Below are positions 1 through 6,457 of a DNA stretch of 28,835 bases, in pieces; the first letter of the stretch is position 1, and every line of letters starts with the position of its first letter. Source of the stretch: DAOTTI01 sp034437795 (lineage in GTDB: Bacteria > Chloroflexota > UBA11872 > UBA12225). The notes below the pieces were generated by a model. It saw only the letters and a program-made list of their open reading frames with translations, was not told the origin of the DNA and ran no database searches. The position numbers and the translations under genes are program-made. Location: assembly GCA_034437795.1 (NCBI GenBank), contig DAOTTI010000066.1, forward strand, positions 1 through 28,835. Direction: 5' to 3'.

Positions 1-63
1 GCCGTCCTGTTCAACACCCGGACCGGCGTCCCGCACCTGCAGCTCGCCCGCCTCGTCGCCTGA
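1..63 (+). CDS. C-terminal end of an unknown protein (partial)
   Basis: The first 20 codons read without interruption in frame 1 and stop at TGA, ending in ...PHLQLARLVA. Codon use is GC-rich at third positions like the rest of the window, so this is probably the 3' end of a gene whose body lies to the left. Twenty residues are too few to assign a family. It converges on the small minus-strand gene that ends at 175, with an inverted repeat in the gap. Confidence 0.45.
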   Translation, partial: AVLFNTRTGVPHLQLARLVA

Positions 64-89
64 TGCCCAAACCCGCACACCGGGTTAAC

Positions 90-173
90 TATCCGCTGGT
101 ATGTTCGCGTCGCCCTGTCCATCGATGCCCGGCCGTCCTGTCCCGCACGAACGCACGAACATACCAGCGGATA
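90..173. repeat. 18-bp perfect inverted repeat between convergent genes
   Basis: The left arm at 90–107 (TATCCGCTGGTATGTTCG) and the right arm at 156–173 are exact reverse complements, separated by 48 bases. After one mismatch the match continues for three more bases (TAA at 86–88 against TTA at 175–177), so the arms reach the stop codon of the neighbouring minus-strand gene. The arms are clearly AT-richer than their surroundings. Possibilities are a bidirectional terminator or processing hairpin, the ends of a tiny non-autonomous element, or paired protein-binding sites. There is no T-run, so a classical intrinsic terminator is unlikely. Confidence 0.7.
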
Positions 174-174
174 C

Positions 175-420
175 TTAGTCGGCCGGGATCGGGGGGACAC
201 GTTCAATGGTGATGCGCACGCGGCCGCAGCTTTCCGTCCGCGGCCCGTGGTAGAGGCACGAGAAGTACTCCCTGACAGCGTCCACCAGGGACTCATTGTC
301 CAGGCGCAGGTCGTAGCTCTCTCCCGGATCGCCGGAGGCGGGGTCGGGCCGCGCCACCAGCAGCAGCTCCCCCTCCAGCACGAGGCGTTCTGATGCCGGT
401 GAGGTCGTCGCAACGTCCAC
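175..420 (-). CDS. Small hypothetical protein, 81 aa
   Basis: I do not recognise a family. I chose the GTG start at 420 because it is preceded at good distance by AGGAGG. A longer reading frame starting at 672 would translate straight through a REP-like palindrome and is not credible. The product has a hydrophobic patch near residues 12–23 (LVLEGELLLVAR), a middle with many acidic residues, and a C-terminal part ending in PPIPAD. It contains two cysteines and no signal peptide or membrane segment. The pattern LVLEGELLLVARP and later RVRITIERV suggests a small beta-rich fold. The gene stands alone, converging on the gene that ends at 63. Confidence 0.55.
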   Translation of the reverse strand: MDVATTSPASERLVLEGELLLVARPDPASGDPGESYDLRLDNESLVDAVREYFSCLYHGPRTESCGRVRITIERVPPIPAD

Positions 421-883
421 GGTGGGCCTCCTGTCTGTATGGATGAAGGCTAGCACGTGCAGCGGGTCAGCGGCTCGGTATGTCTGGGCGTGCGCAATCG
501 CTCCGGATGACACCAGGCCCTGTCCGCTGCGCCCGCGGGATCGCCGCAGGTAGGGGCCGGCTTTGGTCAGGTCCTCTGCCCGTGGCCTGCGTCCCCCCTC
601 TCCCGCACGCGGGAGAGGGGGCCAGGGAGTGAGGGCTCTCCCCGCGTCTTCGCGCCCTCCCGCCGCGGGCACTGCTGCGGCTGGCTCATCAAGCGTCCAT
701 TTGCGGCGTCCGCCAGCATCAGTGGCGTGAAATGGGTGCTAGCACTCTTGTCTGGAGTGGGATGGCCGGCTATGCTGGCAGGGACGGCGGCAGCAGGGCG
801 CTGAGGCTCTCGGGGCCAGCGGCCCTGCTTACCGCGGGGGCGGTGAACGAGCGGGGAGCGGTGCTGGCTCCAAGGAGGGGTCT
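421..883. other. Intergenic stretch between two divergent small genes
   Basis: This 463-base gap lies between the divergent small genes at 175–420 and 884–1213. It holds one REP-like palindrome at 595–640, listed separately. The 3' portion (about 720–880) is the presumed leader of the plus-strand gene, but I see no convincing -35/-10 pair. A partial match to the CIRCE heat-shock operator at 740–759 has the wrong spacing. Longer reading frames across this gap on either strand look like shadows. Confidence 0.5.
595..640 (-). repeat. REP-like palindrome, copy 1
   Basis: A near-perfect hairpin of 12-base arms (595–606 and 609–620, CCCCTCTCCCGC and its complement) is followed by GCCAGGGAGTGAGGGC. 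The same composite of hairpin plus a CCAGGGTGAGGGC-type tail occurs, more or less decayed, at 3685, 4748, 16033 and 17744. All copies are between genes. It resembles the dispersed extragenic palindromes known from many GC-rich bacterial genomes, which gene callers often translate as false N-terminal extensions. Confidence 0.75.
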
Positions 884-1213
884 GTGCAGAAACCGGGACG
901 GCCATCCGCACCAGAGGCGCCGCTGGTCGGCCCTGAGTGGCGGGGCAACGAAGACGAGTGGAGCGCGCTCATCCTGGCCTGCCTGCTGGCCTGCCCTCGC
1001 CATCACCCGACCGCCGGCAGCCGCCGCGCCCCCTGCGATTGCGAACGGACGCTCAGCGATCAGCGCCTGCTGGACCGCTTGCTCTTCGTGCGCCGGACCA
1101 ATACGCCCTACTTGCGGGAGCTGGCGGAGCACCGCGAGGCACTGGCCGGCAGGCCAGGCTCGCACCGGCCGCCACGGGACGGTCCGGATACCGCTCCAGA
1201 CGCGGCACGCTAG
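884..1213 (+). CDS. Small hypothetical protein, 109 aa
   Basis: No family recognised. The GTG start at 884 is preceded by AAGGAG with six bases of spacing, a strong Shine–Dalgarno sequence, and third codon positions are overwhelmingly G or C, so the gene is probably real. The product has four cysteines within residues 33–54, including a CDC motif, then a helical stretch (residues 56–88: DQRLLDRLLFVRRTNTPY, then LRELAEHREALAG) and a Pro/Arg-rich tail. The helical stretch could be a dimerisation segment. Overlapping frames on both strands at 732–1347 appear to be shadows of this gene. Confidence 0.5.
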   Translation: MQKPGRPSAPEAPLVGPEWRGNEDEWSALILACLLACPRHHPTAGSRRAPCDCERTLSDQRLLDRLLFVRRTNTPYLRELAEHREALAGRPGSHRPPRDGPDTAPDAAR

Positions 1214-1350
1214 CCTGCATTCCTGTGGAACGACCTGCCTTTGCATTCGCCGCTGGTGCCCCAACGGGGCATGACCGGCTCGTCGATCAGCGGAGCCCCC
1301 ACTCTAACCCTCTTCTACAGGGAGACGGAACCCCCGGCTGGACGTGAGTA

Positions 1351-1365
1351 GTCCAGGGCCTGGAC
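1351..1365. repeat. 15-bp palindrome GTCCAGGGCCTGGAC
   Basis: An odd-length perfect palindrome with seven-base arms around a central G lies in the gap between the small gene ending at 1213 and the 3' end of the histidine kinase. With a single-base centre it would form a poor hairpin, so a dimeric protein-binding site is as likely as a transcript end. No T-run follows on either strand. Confidence 0.35.
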
Positions 1366-1438
1366 CATTCACCAGAGGAGCCTTGACCCTGACCCTCTCA
1401 GGGGGAAGGAGCTTCTCGCTCGCGGGGACGGACGCGGG

Positions 1439-3382
1439 CTAGGCCCTGGCGGGAACCGGCTGGCGCGCGCCGGCCAGCTCCTCGACGGCCGCCAGCAGGT
1501 CGGCTCGCGTGACGGGCTTGCTGAGCACCAGGTTGATCCCTGCCGGTCGCTCGCCGGCAGCGTTGATCAGGTCGCCATAACCGGTGAGCATGACAATGGG
1601 CGTGGTGAGACCGGCCCGCCTGGCCGCGGCGGCGAGCTGGTCGCCGCTCATGTCCGGCATCGCGCGGTCGGTGATGACCGCGTCGTACGGGGCCGATTGC
1701 AGGCGCCGGAGCCCTTCATACCCGTTGCTGGCCACCTCGCTGACGTGCCCGGCGCTGGCGAGGTAGGCGGCCAGGACGTCGCGCACCACCGGCTCGTCGT
1801 CGACGACGAGCACCCGCAGGCGCCGTGCCGGCGGCACGACCTGCTCCTGGGGCTCCATCGTCGGCGCCACGTGCTGGCTCGGGCACCCGGGCAGGAAGAC
1901 GCGGATGGTCGTTCCCCGCCCCCAGGCGCTCTCGATCTCCAGGGTGCCCTGGTGGCGCTTGACGATGCCGTGCACCATGGAGAGCCCCAGCCCAGTGCCC
2001 TGGGGCCCCTTGGTGGTGAAGAATGGCTCCAGGCAGCGCCGGCGCACCTCCTCAGTCATCCCCGTGCCCGTATCGCTCACTTCCAGGCAGACCTGTTCCT
2101 CCTTGACGCGGGTGCGCACGGTAATCGTTCCGCCATGGGGCATGGCGTCGACGGCGTTGAAGATGAGGTTGGTCAGTAGCTCCCGCAGCGCCCCGTCGTC
2201 GCCCAGCACCGGGGGCACCTGGCCCAGGTCCATGCGAACCCCGATGGTGGCGCCGGCCGCGAGCGCCTGGTCGCGCCACTTGGGAGCGGTGATCTCGATC
2301 GACTGGTTCACCACCTGGTTCAGGTCAACGGGCGCGAGGGCGTCGACGTCCTCCCGCGGGCGATAGAACTCACGCAGGCGGCGCACGACGCTGGCGGCAT
2401 CCTGCACAGAGGTGTGAATGAGCTTCAGGTAGCGATGCACGAGCTCGCGGTTGGCCAGGGTGCGCTCCCCGGCCAGCAGGAGCTCGCTGAAGCCCAGGGC
2501 CGGCGCCAGGGCGTTGTTGAAATCGTGTGCGATGCCAGCCGCCATCTCGCCCAGGGCGCGCAACCGCTCCTGCTCGATGGCCTGCTGCTGGGTCCGCTTC
2601 AGCTCCTCGTGGGCGGAGTCAAGCTGTGCGAACAGCTCCGCGTTCCTGGCTGCGGCCGCGCGGAGCTGCTCGTTGCTCTCGTGGAGGCGGCGCGCGTTGT
2701 CCAGGCTGGCGTAGGCGGCGATAACCGGCACTACCAGCAGGAGTAATCCGAAGACCTTGCCGAAGGCGGCGTAGACGATGGCCATCAGCACGCCCAGCGG
2801 GTACATGGCCACGATCGGCAGCAGCACCCCGCTGAGATTGCCGCGCACGACGTCGCGGAACGACGTGCGGCTGGCCAGGGCGATAACCGTGCAGACCAGC
2901 ACCTGATTGACCGCGGTGTTGACCAGGGTGTAGGCCACGAAAGCCGGCAGGTCCATCGGGCTTGGGGATCCGCCGGGCGCGCTGCCGGTCACACGGCCGA
3001 GAAGCCCACCGACGAGCCGGAGCGCCAGGCCCGCGGCGGCCACCGAGAGGCCGATCGCCGCCGCGTTGAAGGCCGACTTGTAGGCCGGCTTCCGCCTGGC
3101 AACGTCTCCGGCCAATGAGCCCAGTGCGCTCACCCACGTGGCGACCGCCACGCCCAGCAGAATGGTGCACGCGAAATTGAGCGCCGTGGCGACGGAGTAG
3201 TTGGCGGAGCGCAGGCGGAGCTGCTTGAAGTCGGCGGCCGCCCCGAGGGCGACGAACAGGGCTGCCTCGGCCAGGACCACCGCATTCCACGGGAGATCGC
3301 GCCACGCCCACGCTAGGACGGCCGCGCCAGCGGCGACGACGACGCTGATGTAGAGTGTGGCCGCTCGCGGAAGCTGACGCAT
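1439..3382 (-). CDS. Membrane-bound hybrid sensor histidine kinase with C-terminal receiver
   Basis: This 647-residue protein senses an unknown signal at the membrane and runs an internal phosphorelay. Residues 8–225 hold about six hydrophobic segments of a MASE-like integral sensor without an obvious extracellular domain. Residues 228–280 are a coiled coil (ESNEQLRAAAARNAELFAQL). The kinase core follows: H-box GIAHDFNN with phospho-acceptor His286, N-box ELLTNLIFNAVDAM (401–414), G1 box DTGTGM (437–442) and G2 box GTGLGL (462–467). A receiver domain spans about 522–640, with Asp528/Asp529, phospho-acceptor Asp572 in TDRAMP and Lys622 in SKP. The GIAHDFNN box and the fused receiver are typical of NtrB-like hybrid kinases. 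No separate output regulator is adjacent, so phosphate may pass to a distant partner. The start at 3382 lacks a clear Shine–Dalgarno sequence, so the exact start is uncertain. Kinase identity is certain. Confidence 0.93.
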   Translation of the reverse strand: MRQLPRAATLYISVVVAAGAAVLAWAWRDLPWNAVVLAEAALFVALGAAADFKQLRLRSANYSVATALNFACTILLGVAVATWVSALGSLAGDVARRKPAYKSAFNAAAIGLSVAAAGLALRLVGGLLGRVTGSAPGGSPSPMDLPAFVAYTLVNTAVNQVLVCTVIALASRTSFRDVVRGNLSGVLLPIVAMYPLGVLMAIVYAAFGKVFGLLLLVVPVIAAYASLDNARRLHESNEQLRAAAARNAELFAQLDSAHEELKRTQQQAIEQERLRALGEMAAGIAHDFNNALAPALGFSELLLAGERTLANRELVHRYLKLIHTSVQDAASVVRRLREFYRPREDVDALAPVDLNQVVNQSIEITAPKWRDQALAAGATIGVRMDLGQVPPVLGDDGALRELLTNLIFNAVDAMPHGGTITVRTRVKEEQVCLEVSDTGTGMTEEVRRRCLEPFFTTKGPQGTGLGLSMVHGIVKRHQGTLEIESAWGRGTTIRVFLPGCPSQHVAPTMEPQEQVVPPARRLRVLVVDDEPVVRDVLAAYLASAGHVSEVASNGYEGLRRLQSAPYDAVITDRAMPDMSGDQLAAAARRAGLTTPIVMLTGYGDLINAAGERPAGINLVLSKPVTRADLLAAVEELAGARQPVPARA

Positions 3383-3874
3383 GTGACAGTGGCAACGTCG
3401 GAGACGCCGTGACCTGGTTGGGCGCCGGCTGCCGGGCGTCGTACCGCACTGGATGCGCGGCCCCGGCGCCGGGCCAGGCTCCGCAACTGGCGCTCGCTCC
3501 TGGAAGGTACCACCGTCACCGCGCTTTTGGGTGTGGAGTGGGACGAATAGACCTTGAACGCCCGCCGTGCTGGCGCGAGGCGACCGCGAGGGCTGGCCCT
3601 CAACGCGCAGCCGTGCTCCTTACGGGCACGAACGGTACCTGGACGAACGGTGGGCAACCTGCCTCATTCACGGCCACCGTACGCGTCCCCTCCCCCTCTG
3701 GGAGAGGGTTAGGGTGCGGGCTCCTCACTCGCTCACTCGCTCCGCGGCACGCTCCTAGCCCTACCTTGCCCGCAGTGCGCCTACTGTGAGGGCTTATCAC
3801 TCGCTCCTCGCGCCTTGCTCCTCACCCTCGTCCGTCCTCCGGCGGAAGCCCTGCTCTCGTTGTAGGATTGCGCC
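3383..3874. other. Divergent intergenic region with REP-like element
   Basis: This 492-base gap separates the divergent histidine kinase and methyltransferase genes. It contains REP-like copy 2 (3685–3745). The sequence GAACGG occurs twice close together near 3630–3650. I see no convincing reading frame and no clean -35 element. A TAGGAT hexamer sits six bases before the methyltransferase ATG and is discussed there. Confidence 0.5.
3685..3745 (-). repeat. REP-like palindrome, copy 2
   Basis: The core CCCCTCTGGGAGAGGG is followed by TTAGGGTGCGGGC and CTCACTCGCTCACTCGCTCC. On the opposite strand this reads as the same unit found at 4748–4808. Copies 2 and 3 are therefore inverted relative to each other and flank the methyltransferase gene. 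Confidence 0.65.
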
Positions 3875-4666
3875 ATGAGTACTGAGCTTGACGCCGTAAC
3901 CCGCGCGCACTTCACCGCCCGAGCCGCCACCTATACTGGCGGCGGCGAGGCGTCCCTTCAGGTGATGCTGGAGCTGGCCGCCCCTAGGCCGGGCGAGCGC
4001 GCCCTGGACGTCGCTACCGGCACCGGGCTGGTCCTCTTTGCCCTGGCGGAGCGCCTGGGCAGCGCGGGGCTGGCCATCGGCATCGACTTCACGCCGGCCA
4101 TGCTGGCCCAGGCTGCCGCCCGCCAAGGACAGGTAGCCCGCAGCCCGGGCGCCGCCCGCACGGTGCTGATCGCGGCGGATGCGGTTCGCCTCCCGTTCCG
4201 ACCCGAGACCTTCGACGTGGTGACCTGCCGCTTCAGCGTGCACCACATGTCCGATCCCGCCGCCGGCCTGGCCGCCATGGCCAGGGTGCTGCGCCGCGGT
4301 GGCCGGCTGGTGATTGCCGACTTTGTCCGGCCCGATGATCCCGCGGAGGCGGCGCGGCACGACCGGCTGGAACAACTGCGCGGGCATCAGCACGTGCGCA
4401 TCTATGACCGCGCCGAGCTGGAGGCGCTGCTGGCGGCGGCGGGCTGCCCCGTGCGGGCCGCCCGCAGCACGGAGCGGGAGCTGAACCCGCAGGACTGGCT
4501 GAACAGTCCCAACGTGCCACCGGAGTCACAGCCGGAGCTGGCTCAGCTGATCGCAGAGATCGAACGCTCGGGCGGGGCAGGGCTGCAGGTGCGCCACGTC
4601 GACGGCCAGACCCGCTACGTCCGTAACGACCTGGTGCTGCTGGGGATCAAGGAGCCGCCGGCCTAG
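3875..4666 (+). CDS. Class I SAM-dependent methyltransferase, 263 aa
   Basis: The protein transfers a methyl group from S-adenosylmethionine to an unidentified small molecule. It has the Rossmann-type fold of the UbiE/Methyltransf_11 group: motif I LDVATGTG at 44–51, acidic motif II at Asp71 (GIDFTP), motif IV FDVVTCRFSVHH at 113–124 and the post-motif GGRLVIADF at 142–150. The C-terminal 100 residues form a variable substrate cap. Related proteins act on quinones, phenols, lipids or arsenite. The CxxC/Cys pattern of arsenite methyltransferases is absent, so that role is unlikely. There is no good Shine–Dalgarno sequence before the ATG, but TAGGAT lies six bases upstream, the position expected for a -10 box of a leaderless mRNA. 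The gene is monocistronic and flanked by inverted REP-like elements. Confidence 0.88.
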   Translation: MSTELDAVTRAHFTARAATYTGGGEASLQVMLELAAPRPGERALDVATGTGLVLFALAERLGSAGLAIGIDFTPAMLAQAAARQGQVARSPGAARTVLIAADAVRLPFRPETFDVVTCRFSVHHMSDPAAGLAAMARVLRRGGRLVIADFVRPDDPAEAARHDRLEQLRGHQHVRIYDRAELEALLAAAGCPVRAARSTERELNPQDWLNSPNVPPESQPELAQLIAEIERSGGAGLQVRHVDGQTRYVRNDLVLLGIKEPPA

Positions 4667-4747
4667 CGCGGGCCAGGCCCCGATCGCGCACGAGTGGCGC
4701 CCTTGCCCAGGGTGCCCGCCGGAGGCGGGACGAGGGGAGGGAGTAGC

Positions 4748-4808
4748 GACGAGCGAGGAGCGAGTGAGGGGCCCGCACCCTGGCCCTTGCCCAGAGGGAG
4801 AGGACGCT
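4748..4808 (+). repeat. REP-like palindrome, copy 3
   Basis: The sequence reads GCGAGTGAGGGGCCCGCACC then CTGGCCCTTGCCCAGAGGGAGAGG, a slightly decayed unit matching copy 2 in opposite orientation. It lies between the 3' ends of the methyltransferase and the M48 protease. Just upstream (about 4700–4740) is a related, more decayed GCCCTTGCCCAGGGTGCC fragment, so two partial units may be joined here. Confidence 0.6.
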
Positions 4809-4863
4809 CGTCGCTGGGCGTGAAGGATCCGGGCGAGCGATTCGGAGGCGGGTGTGACCGGGT

Positions 4864-6045
4864 CTACGGCGAGGCCTCGCGGTCGGCGGCCTCCAGCCGG
4901 CGCCGGATGCTGGGATGGCTGTAGAGCAGCCACTCTACCCAGCGCGGCGGATCCACCTCCGCCAAGTTCTGGTCGGCCAGCCGGCACAGCGCCCGCTTCC
5001 ACGCCGCCACGTTGCCAGTGATCCGCACGGCGAACCGGTCGGCGGCCGCCTCCCACCGTCGCGAGAAGCCGTTCACCACCGGTAGCAGGAGCGTGAACAG
5101 CCCGCCCGCCACCAGGGCCAGGAGCGGGAGCCCGGCGACGTCGTCGATGCCGTTCAGCCCCAGCGCCGGGGCCAGGGCGCGCAGGATCCGATCGGCCAGC
5201 CACAGGGCAGCGAAGACCAGTACCCCCTGCAGGGCGATGCCCCGCCACAGGTCATGGTGCACGTGGTGGCCAAGCTCGTGCGCCAGGATCGTCTCGATCT
5301 CGTCCGGCTGGAACCGCTCCCACAGGGTGTCCCCCAGCACGATCCGACGCGTATTGCCGATGCCCATCAGGCCGGCGTTGGCCATGCGCGTGCGCCGGCT
5401 CAGATCGACGACGTACACGCCCCGCACGCGGGCGCCGCAGGACTCGGCCAGCGCCACCAGCCGCCGGCGGAGATCCTCGTCCTCCAGCGGGCGCTGCTTC
5501 AGGAAGAGGGGGACGATCAGCACGGGGGCAAGGTTGGCCAGCAGCACGGCCAGGAGCGTGATCACCACGGCCGCCCACAGCCACCACCACGCGGGCGCCA
5601 GATGGAGCAAGGCGTAGATGGCCAGGGCGACCACCTCCGCCTGCGCCAGCCCGAGCAGCGTGGCCTTGACATAATCGGCTATCCAGGCGCGCACGGTCTG
5701 CACGGAGAGCCGGTAGCGGTGCGGCAGAGCGTATCCGCTGTAGTAGGCCAGGGGAGAGAAGACCAGGGCGTATCCGATGGTGAGCAGCGCCACGTAGGCG
5801 GCGACGAGGCCGAAATAGCCCGTGACCAGCCCCGCCAGGGCCTCGCGCAGCCGGATGCTCGCCCCCGTCACCAGCAGGAGCACGAGCGCGGCCCCGCTCA
5901 GCGCCAGGTCGAGTACAAAGAGCCGTCGCCGCAGGCGCGCGTACTCACGCGCCTCTTCCCGCCGGCGCGGATCGGCGATCGGCTCCAGCCGCCGGGCCGG
6001 CTCCGTTGGGGCTTCGGCTGCGGCGCCTGCTTCAGCGTCGGCCAT
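4864..6045 (-). CDS. M48 family membrane zinc metalloprotease (Ste24/CAAX protease-like), 393 aa
   Basis: This membrane-embedded zinc protease probably works in quality control or cleavage of membrane proteins. The zinc site is HELGH at 256–260 with the third ligand Glu332 in WEAAADRFA, both typical of family M48. Hydrophobic segments lie near 43–62, 73–97, 128–148, 152–180, 270–288 and 303–323, the multi-spanning layout of the M48A (Ste24-like) subgroup rather than the shorter HtpX type. The stretch RMANAGLMGIGNTRRIVLGD before the active site and the C-terminal SHPSIRRRLEA are also conserved in the family. The N-terminal 30 residues are Ala/Glu-rich and cytosolic. The start has no clear Shine–Dalgarno sequence and could lie slightly downstream. 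The gene is divergent from the next plus-strand cluster. Confidence 0.93.
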   Translation of the reverse strand: MADAEAGAAAEAPTEPARRLEPIADPRRREEAREYARLRRRLFVLDLALSGAALVLLLVTGASIRLREALAGLVTGYFGLVAAYVALLTIGYALVFSPLAYYSGYALPHRYRLSVQTVRAWIADYVKATLLGLAQAEVVALAIYALLHLAPAWWWLWAAVVITLLAVLLANLAPVLIVPLFLKQRPLEDEDLRRRLVALAESCGARVRGVYVVDLSRRTRMANAGLMGIGNTRRIVLGDTLWERFQPDEIETILAHELGHHVHHDLWRGIALQGVLVFAALWLADRILRALAPALGLNGIDDVAGLPLLALVAGGLFTLLLPVVNGFSRRWEAAADRFAVRITGNVAAWKRALCRLADQNLAEVDPPRWVEWLLYSHPSIRRRLEAADREASP

Positions 6046-6457
6046 GGCGCGGGTCCCGGTAGAAATCGGCCACGCCTCGTCGCCGGCCTGCCGCGGGCGG
6101 CTTCGCCCCAGGGCTGCGATGGCGCGAGGCCTGGCGCAGATTGACCACGCCGCAGTATACGTTGGGACGGCAAGGAAGCAGGTCTGGCCACGTCGCGGCG
6201 GGTAAACGATGGGCTCTCCTGGCGGATGGCAGCAGCGGCTCCGTGCGCTTCAACGGCTCCGCGGGCTCACCGCGGACTGGGCCGGACGGAGCGGCGGACG
6301 CGATGGGCTATCCTGGTGGGTGGCAGCAAGCCCGGCCGCGCCGGTGCCCTGCCGGGAGTGGTGGCACGATCGGGCGCCCGCTGCGTTCGGGAATGGCCGT
6401 TGCCGGCGCGGCGGCCACGTGGAGCACCGCCGCGAACAGGCGGAGAAGGAGGCGCTC
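6046..6457. other. Divergent intergenic region with internal 28-bp direct repeat
   Basis: This 412-base region separates the protease gene from the solute-binding protein gene. A reading frame joined in frame to the binding protein runs from 6209, but the signal peptide and ribosome-binding site fix the true start at 6458, so most of this stretch is leader or control DNA. It carries an imperfect 28-base direct repeat, 6208–6235 and 6302–6329, listed separately. TATACG/TATACT-type hexamers occur at 6154–6161 on both strands without a good -35 partner. Confidence 0.5.
6208..6329 (+). repeat. Imperfect 28-bp direct repeat in the leader of the binding protein
   Basis: Copy A at 6208–6235 and copy B at 6302–6329 share 24 of 28 positions (GATGGGCTMTCCTGGYGGRT then GGCAGCA). 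The 94-base offset is not a multiple of three, so this is not a repeated peptide. The copies lie 130–250 bases upstream of the start codon and could be paired operator sites or a duplicated RNA element. Confidence 0.55.

Noticed and set aside
421..672. N-terminal extension of the 81-residue hypothetical protein
   Set aside because: The extension translates a REP-like palindrome. A GTG start with AGGAGG lies downstream.
740..759. CIRCE-like heat-shock operator (TAGCACTC...GAGTG)
   Set aside because: The half-sites resemble CIRCE but the spacer is seven bases rather than nine, the second half is incomplete, and no chaperone gene follows.
6209..6457. Longer binding-protein start at 6209
   Set aside because: The twin-arginine lipoprotein signal must be at the N-terminus, and GAAGGAGG directly precedes the ATG at 6458.
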